Part shown: one piece after another, positions 7,582 to 10,427 of the stretch
Layout of the letters: the number at the start of each line of letters is the position of its first letter
Numbering within the stretch: the first letter of the stretch is position 1
DNA from: Thermodesulfatator sp.
GTDB lineage: Bacteria > Desulfobacterota > Dissulfuribacteria > Dissulfuribacterales > QOAL01
Assembly (NCBI GenBank): GCA_003978135.1
Contig: QOAL01000144.1
Span: 1-10,427 of the forward strand
Direction of reading: 5' to 3'
Length of the DNA stretch: 10,427 nt
The notes under the pieces: generated by a model
What the model was told of the DNA's origin: nothing
Database searches by the model: none
The model's input: the letters and a program-made list of their open reading frames with translations, nothing else
Made by a program: the position numbers and the translations under genes

Positions 7582-7956
7582 ATGAGTTCAAGACCCGTGG
7601 TTCTGCTGGTCGATCACAGACCGGAAAGTAAGCCCATATTTCAGCAGGTTGCAGAGAAATTTCCATTTGAGCTTCTTGTGGCAGAAGACGGTCAGGCCGG
7701 TTTTGATATTGCCATGGAGGTGGTGCCTGATCTTATTGTGATAAGACAGGATATTCCCATACTGAATGCCCAGTCTGTTAGCGTACTCCTCAAGCAGTCT
7801 GCCGAAACGGACAAGATTCCCATAATGGTACTTTGTTCCAGGCTGTCCCAGGAAGAAAAGGAAAAGTTCCAGGATGCAGGGTGCAATGACTGCATAAAGG
7901 AACCCGTGGAGATCGATGTTGTCATAGCGAAGATCAAGGAGTGGCTGCCATTATGA
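7582..7956 (+). CDS. Stand-alone degenerate receiver (REC) domain protein
   Basis: A 124-residue single-domain response-regulator-like protein with no output domain. The fold is readable: beta-1 VVLLVD (6-11), beta-3 PDLIVI (49-54), beta-4 IPIMVL (79-84) and beta-5 GCNDCIKEP (100-108). The phosphorylation chemistry is not conserved: the acidic pair is D11-H12, the phosphoacceptor position after PDLIVI is R55, the Thr/Ser position is C85-S86, and the Lys of the usual KP pair appears as E107 before P108, with a Lys one residue earlier. It is therefore probably not phosphorylated in the classical way and would act as a fixed protein-binding module. Encoded ten bases after the ClpX-like ATPase, and its stop overlaps the hemB start (ATGA). 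Receiver proteins such as RssB and CpdR act with ClpXP, so an adaptor role for the neighbouring ATPase is a reasonable inference, not something the sequence proves. Confidence 0.85.
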   Translation: MSSRPVVLLVDHRPESKPIFQQVAEKFPFELLVAEDGQAGFDIAMEVVPDLIVIRQDIPILNAQSVSVLLKQSAETDKIPIMVLCSRLSQEEKEKFQDAGCNDCIKEPVEIDVVIAKIKEWLPL

Positions 7957-8945
7957 TGTTCCCAGAATACAGGCCGAGAAGGCTGAGAAAAACAGGTGCC
8001 TTTCGTGCAATGGTAAGGGAAACGACTGTTTCCAAGGATCACCTTATCTATCCCATTTTTGTAGCACCAGGCAAGAAACTGTGCCAGCCCATTGCGTCTA
8101 TGCCAGGCGTATTTCAGATGTCAGTGGACACGGCAGTGAAGGAAGCCAGAGAGGCTTATGAACTGGGGCTGCCGGCAGTGCTCCTTTTTGGCCTTCCTGA
8201 GAAGAAGGATGCCAAGGGCTCCCATGCCTGGATAAAATCAGGGGTGGTGCAGAAGGCAGTATCTGCCATTAAAAAGGCTGTGCCAGACCTCATGGTAATC
8301 ACGGATGTGTGCCTGTGTGAATATACCTCTCACGGTCACTGTGGCATGCTGGTCAAGGACAAGGCCCGGGGAGGGGATTCGGTGCTCATTGACAATGACG
8401 CAACCCTTGAACTTCTTCAAAAGGTAGCCCTCTCCCATGCCAGGGCGGGAGCTGACATGGTGGCACCATCTGATATGATGGATGGGAGGGTAGGGGCCAT
8501 CCGGGAGGCCCTGGATGAAAACGGCTACGAGCAGATTCCCATCATGTCCTATGCGGTCAAATATTCCTCCAGCTTTTACGGGCCTTTCAGGGATGCGGCT
8601 GAATGCGCTCCCCAGTTTGGTGACAGAAGCTCTTACCAGATGGATGTTGCCAACAGCCGCGAGGCCTTAAGGGAGGCCACTCTTGACATGGAAGAAGGCG
8701 CAGACATTCTGATGGTCAAGCCAGGCATGCCGTATCTTGATATCATAGGTCTTCTCCGTCAGGAGTTTACCCTGCCCATAGCTGCCTACCAGGTAAGCGG
8801 CGAATACGCCATGATCAAGGCCGCAGCCCAAAACGGCTGGCTAGATGAGAAAAGGGTAATTCATGAATCGCTTCTCTGTTTCAGACGTGCGGGAGCCGAT
8901 ATAATTATCACCTATTTTGCCAAGGATTTTGCAAAATCCTTCTGA
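7953..8945 (+). CDS. hemB: Delta-aminolevulinic acid dehydratase (porphobilinogen synthase)
   Basis: Condenses two 5-aminolevulinate molecules to porphobilinogen, an early step of heme, siroheme and cobalamin synthesis; cytosolic, usually octameric. With the ATG at 7953 it has 330 residues, close to the family norm. The start [13 protein letters not shown] is typical. The cysteine cluster [14 protein letters not shown] (C120, C122, C130) marks the zinc-dependent class rather than the Mg-type. [11 protein letters not shown] is followed by the active-site lysines K203 (SYAVKYSS) and K256 ([12 protein letters not shown]), the latter the Schiff-base lysine. I chose ATG 7953 because it overlaps the upstream stop as ATGA and AAGGAG (7936-7941) lies 11 bases before it; the next codon, ATG 7956, is also possible. 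An upstream GTG at 7941 would start inside that Shine-Dalgarno. It is the third gene of the plus-strand unit; its end overlaps the MFS gene. Confidence 0.97.
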   Translation: MMFPEYRPRRLRKTGAFRAMVRETTVSKDHLIYPIFVAPGKKLCQPIASMPGVFQMSVDTAVKEAREAYELGLPAVLLFGLPEKKDAKGSHAWIKSGVVQKAVSAIKKAVPDLMVITDVCLCEYTSHGHCGMLVKDKARGGDSVLIDNDATLELLQKVALSHARAGADMVAPSDMMDGRVGAIREALDENGYEQIPIMSYAVKYSSSFYGPFRDAAECAPQFGDRSSYQMDVANSREALREATLDMEEGADILMVKPGMPYLDIIGLLRQEFTLPIAAYQVSGEYAMIKAAAQNGWLDEKRVIHESLLCFRRAGADIIITYFAKDFAKSF

Positions 8946-10188
8946 AAAGCTTATCTGGCCCAGAGCACTTTCAAGTCTTCAATACCAGGGATACAGGGTC
9001 TTCCTTCTGGGCCAGGCCGTTGCCCTCCTGGGTACATGGGTCCAGGGCACTGCCCAGAGGTGGCTGATCCTTGAGCTGACAGGCTCCACGTTTTATGTGG
9101 GGCTTTTGGGAATGGTGACCGGGCTGCCCATCCTTGGTTTTGCCCTGGTCGGGGGAATGCTTGCAGACAGGCTTCCCAAGATCTCGTTTCTCATACTTAT
9201 ACACACGTTGATACTTCTTCAGGCACTCATACTGGGCTTTCTGGTCCAGTCAGGGGCCATATCCGTGTCTCTTCTCTTGCTCCTTGCATCTGTTCTTGGT
9301 GCAGGCATGGCATTTGAAGTTCCAGCCAGGCAGTCTCTTGTGTTTGACCTGGTTGGCAGGCATGATATTACCAATGGAATAGCCATTCATTCAGCAGTAT
9401 TTAACCTGTCCAGGTTTGCAGGGCCTGCCCTGGCTGGAGTGCTCATGAGTGCAGGTTTCATGGCCCATTGTTTTTTCTTTAAGGCCGCTTCCTCCCTGTG
9501 CATAATGGCATCTCTTCTGTATGTAAAGAAAAGGTATCAGGGTCTCAACCGGCCATTAAGGCCGTCTCCAGGCACTGCCTTTGAATCCATCAAAGAGGCA
9601 TTAAAATTTGTGGCAGGCCATGAAATCCTTTCCAGGGTACTGGTCACCATTATGGCATTTGGCATACTTCTACTGCCTTATTCTATCCTGCTTCCCTCCC
9701 TGGGAAGGGACGTGCTGGGCCTGGGAGCCAGGGAATACGGGTTCATGTGCGCTGCCAATGGTCTTGGAGCCCTGGCAGGGGCAGTATTCGTGGCAGTATT
9801 CGGGCACAGAGGCCGCCGCGAAGTCTGGTGGTGGGCGGGTGCCATTCTTTTCCCAGCTTCCATTGTTCCTGTTGCCCTTGCCCAGGATTTTTCCCAGATA
9901 TCCGTTTTCCTTTTCCTCAGTGGTTTCGTAATGGTTTTGGCGTCTACCAGCGGGCTGAGCATATTGCAGATAGAGGTAACCAATGAGTTGAGAGGCAGGA
10001 TAATGGGCCTTTTTTCAACCTGTTTCATGGGCCTTTTCCCCTTTGGAAGCCTGCTGCAGGGCATTGTTGCCGAACATGCCGGAACAAGGATTACCATGGC
10101 TGGATGCGCTGCAGCCGGGCTTTTTATCAGCATCTTGCTTTTTATTACCAAGGGGAAATCAAGAGGAAAAAATGAAAAAAACAGGTAA
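8917..10188 (+). CDS. MFS transporter, EntS-like (MFS_3) exporter family
   Basis: Inner-membrane major facilitator protein of about 420 residues with the hydrophobic pattern of some twelve membrane helices; probably a proton-driven exporter. Numbering from the TTG at 8917: [16 protein letters not shown] (26-41) is the family's first helix, [10 protein letters not shown] (79-88) is MFS motif A between helices 2 and 3, [11 protein letters not shown] (136-146) follows helix 4, and [11 protein letters not shown] (357-367) begins the second-half motif leading into [18 protein letters not shown]. The C-terminus is a short basic tail ([12 protein letters not shown]). No in-frame ATG exists near the N-terminus; TTG at 8917 or 8929 are the likely starts, overlapping the hemB end by 29 or 17 bases, so translation is probably coupled. 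Arginine is nearly always AGG. The stop codon lies in the left arm of a palindromic repeat. The substrate cannot be told; nearness to hemB does not establish porphyrin export. Confidence 0.88.
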   Translation: MPRILQNPSEKLIWPRALSSLQYQGYRVFLLGQAVALLGTWVQGTAQRWLILELTGSTFYVGLLGMVTGLPILGFALVGGMLADRLPKISFLILIHTLILLQALILGFLVQSGAISVSLLLLLASVLGAGMAFEVPARQSLVFDLVGRHDITNGIAIHSAVFNLSRFAGPALAGVLMSAGFMAHCFFFKAASSLCIMASLLYVKKRYQGLNRPLRPSPGTAFESIKEALKFVAGHEILSRVLVTIMAFGILLLPYSILLPSLGRDVLGLGAREYGFMCAANGLGALAGAVFVAVFGHRGRREVWWWAGAILFPASIVPVALAQDFSQISVFLFLSGFVMVLASTSGLSILQIEVTNELRGRIMGLFSTCFMGLFPFGSLLQGIVAEHAGTRITMAGCAAAGLFISILLFITKGKSRGKNEKNR

Positions 10189-10291
10189 GCGATCACAGGG
10201 CACCGCATCTGCTGCGTTAGCGGGTACTTGAAGTACAGGGAGTACGCCTGCGCACCCGCTGCCTTGCATCTGCAGCACCCTGTGATCGCTT
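10187..10291. repeat. Palindromic repeat element overlapping the MFS stop codon
   Basis: A stem-loop element of about 105 bases. The outer arms AAGCGATCACAGGG (10187-10200) and CCCTGTGATCGCTT (10278-10291) are perfect 14-base inverted repeats. AGCGGGT (10219-10225) pairs with ACCCGCT (10254-10260), and the centre contains GTACTTGAAGTAC (10224-10236), itself palindromic about its middle base. The segment between the two stems does not pair but contains GCATCTGC as a direct repeat (10205-10212 and 10266-10273). There is no T-run, so it is not a classical intrinsic terminator, although it could still serve as a 3' end or RNA-stability element for the operon. The build suggests a dispersed REP/MITE-like repeat. 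Confidence 0.75.
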
Positions 10292-10427
10292 GTGTGCCAG
10301 GCGAAGCTCTGGCGAACCTGGTGGCTGTGATGCCACCCGCGGTAATTGCCTGTTCACCGCGAAATCGCCGACCCGGCGTGTAGGGGTAACCCGAATCGTC
10401 AAGCAGGGTCGGAAAAGGCCGTAAGGT
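10292..10427 (+). mobile_element. Probable 5' end of a group II intron (truncated by the window)
   Basis: The sequence starts with GTGTG, matching the GUGYG 5' end of group II introns, immediately after the last base of the preceding hairpin. It then runs through a chain of short stems as expected for domain I: GCCAG/CTGGC (10296-10300 with 10309-10313), GGTGGC/GCCACC (10320-10325 with 10332-10337), CGCGGT/ACCGCG (10338-10343 with 10356-10361), CGCCG/CGGCG (10366-10370 with 10374-10378) and a GGGTAACCC hairpin near 10384-10392. The tail (GTCGGAAAAGGCCGTAAGG) feels familiar from bacterial group II introns. Insertion at the foot of a stem-loop is the habit of class C introns. The reverse-transcriptase gene and domains V-VI would lie beyond the window, so the call rests on the 5' end and structure alone. 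A different structured RNA is the main alternative. Confidence 0.6.

Noticed and set aside
7941..7952. GTG start extending hemB by four codons
   Set aside because: The GTG is part of the AAGGAG ribosome binding site that serves the ATG at 7953.
10187..10291. Rho-independent terminator for the hemB-MFS unit
   Set aside because: The hairpin is far longer than usual and has no T-run after it; GTGTGCC follows directly.
10217..10402. 61-codon minus-strand open frame at the right end
   Set aside because: Spans the palindrome and the intron-like structured region; Arg/Pro-rich chance frame.

Overview
The window looks like an ordinary chromosomal stretch of a free-living Gram-negative bacterium. 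Protein style, a moderate GC content, and strong use of AGG for arginine (most obvious in the last gene) suggest a Desulfobacterota / former deltaproteobacterial lineage. That placement is an impression from reading the proteins, not a database result. Six protein genes fill nearly all of the window.

Minus strand, 414-5454: guaA (GMP synthase) is followed one base later by dnaE (replicative DNA polymerase III alpha). They read as one transcription unit coming out of a 122-base divergent intergenic region at 5455-5576. Downstream of dnaE, positions 1-413 hold no convincing gene but contain a long imperfect inverted repeat (71-216).

Plus strand, 5577-10188: four tightly packed or overlapping genes. 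The first is a ClpX-related AAA+ ATPase with no zinc-binding N-domain but with the GYVG pore loop and the IGF ClpP-docking tripeptide. The second, ten bases later, is a 124-residue stand-alone receiver domain whose phosphoacceptor Asp and conserved Lys are replaced. Then come a zinc-type hemB (porphobilinogen synthase), starting in an ATGA overlap, and an EntS-like MFS exporter that overlaps the hemB end. The ClpX-like/pseudo-receiver pair is the most interesting unit: it resembles, in outline only, the known pairing of ClpXP with receiver-domain adaptors (RssB, CpdR), and may be an unfoldase with its own constitutive adaptor.

Right end, 10187-10427: the MFS stop codon lies inside the left arm of a roughly 105-base palindromic element. 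Exactly at the foot of its right arm begins GTGTG followed by a series of short hairpins, which I read as the 5' end of a group II intron (probably class C, which inserts next to stem-loops). Its body would lie beyond the window.
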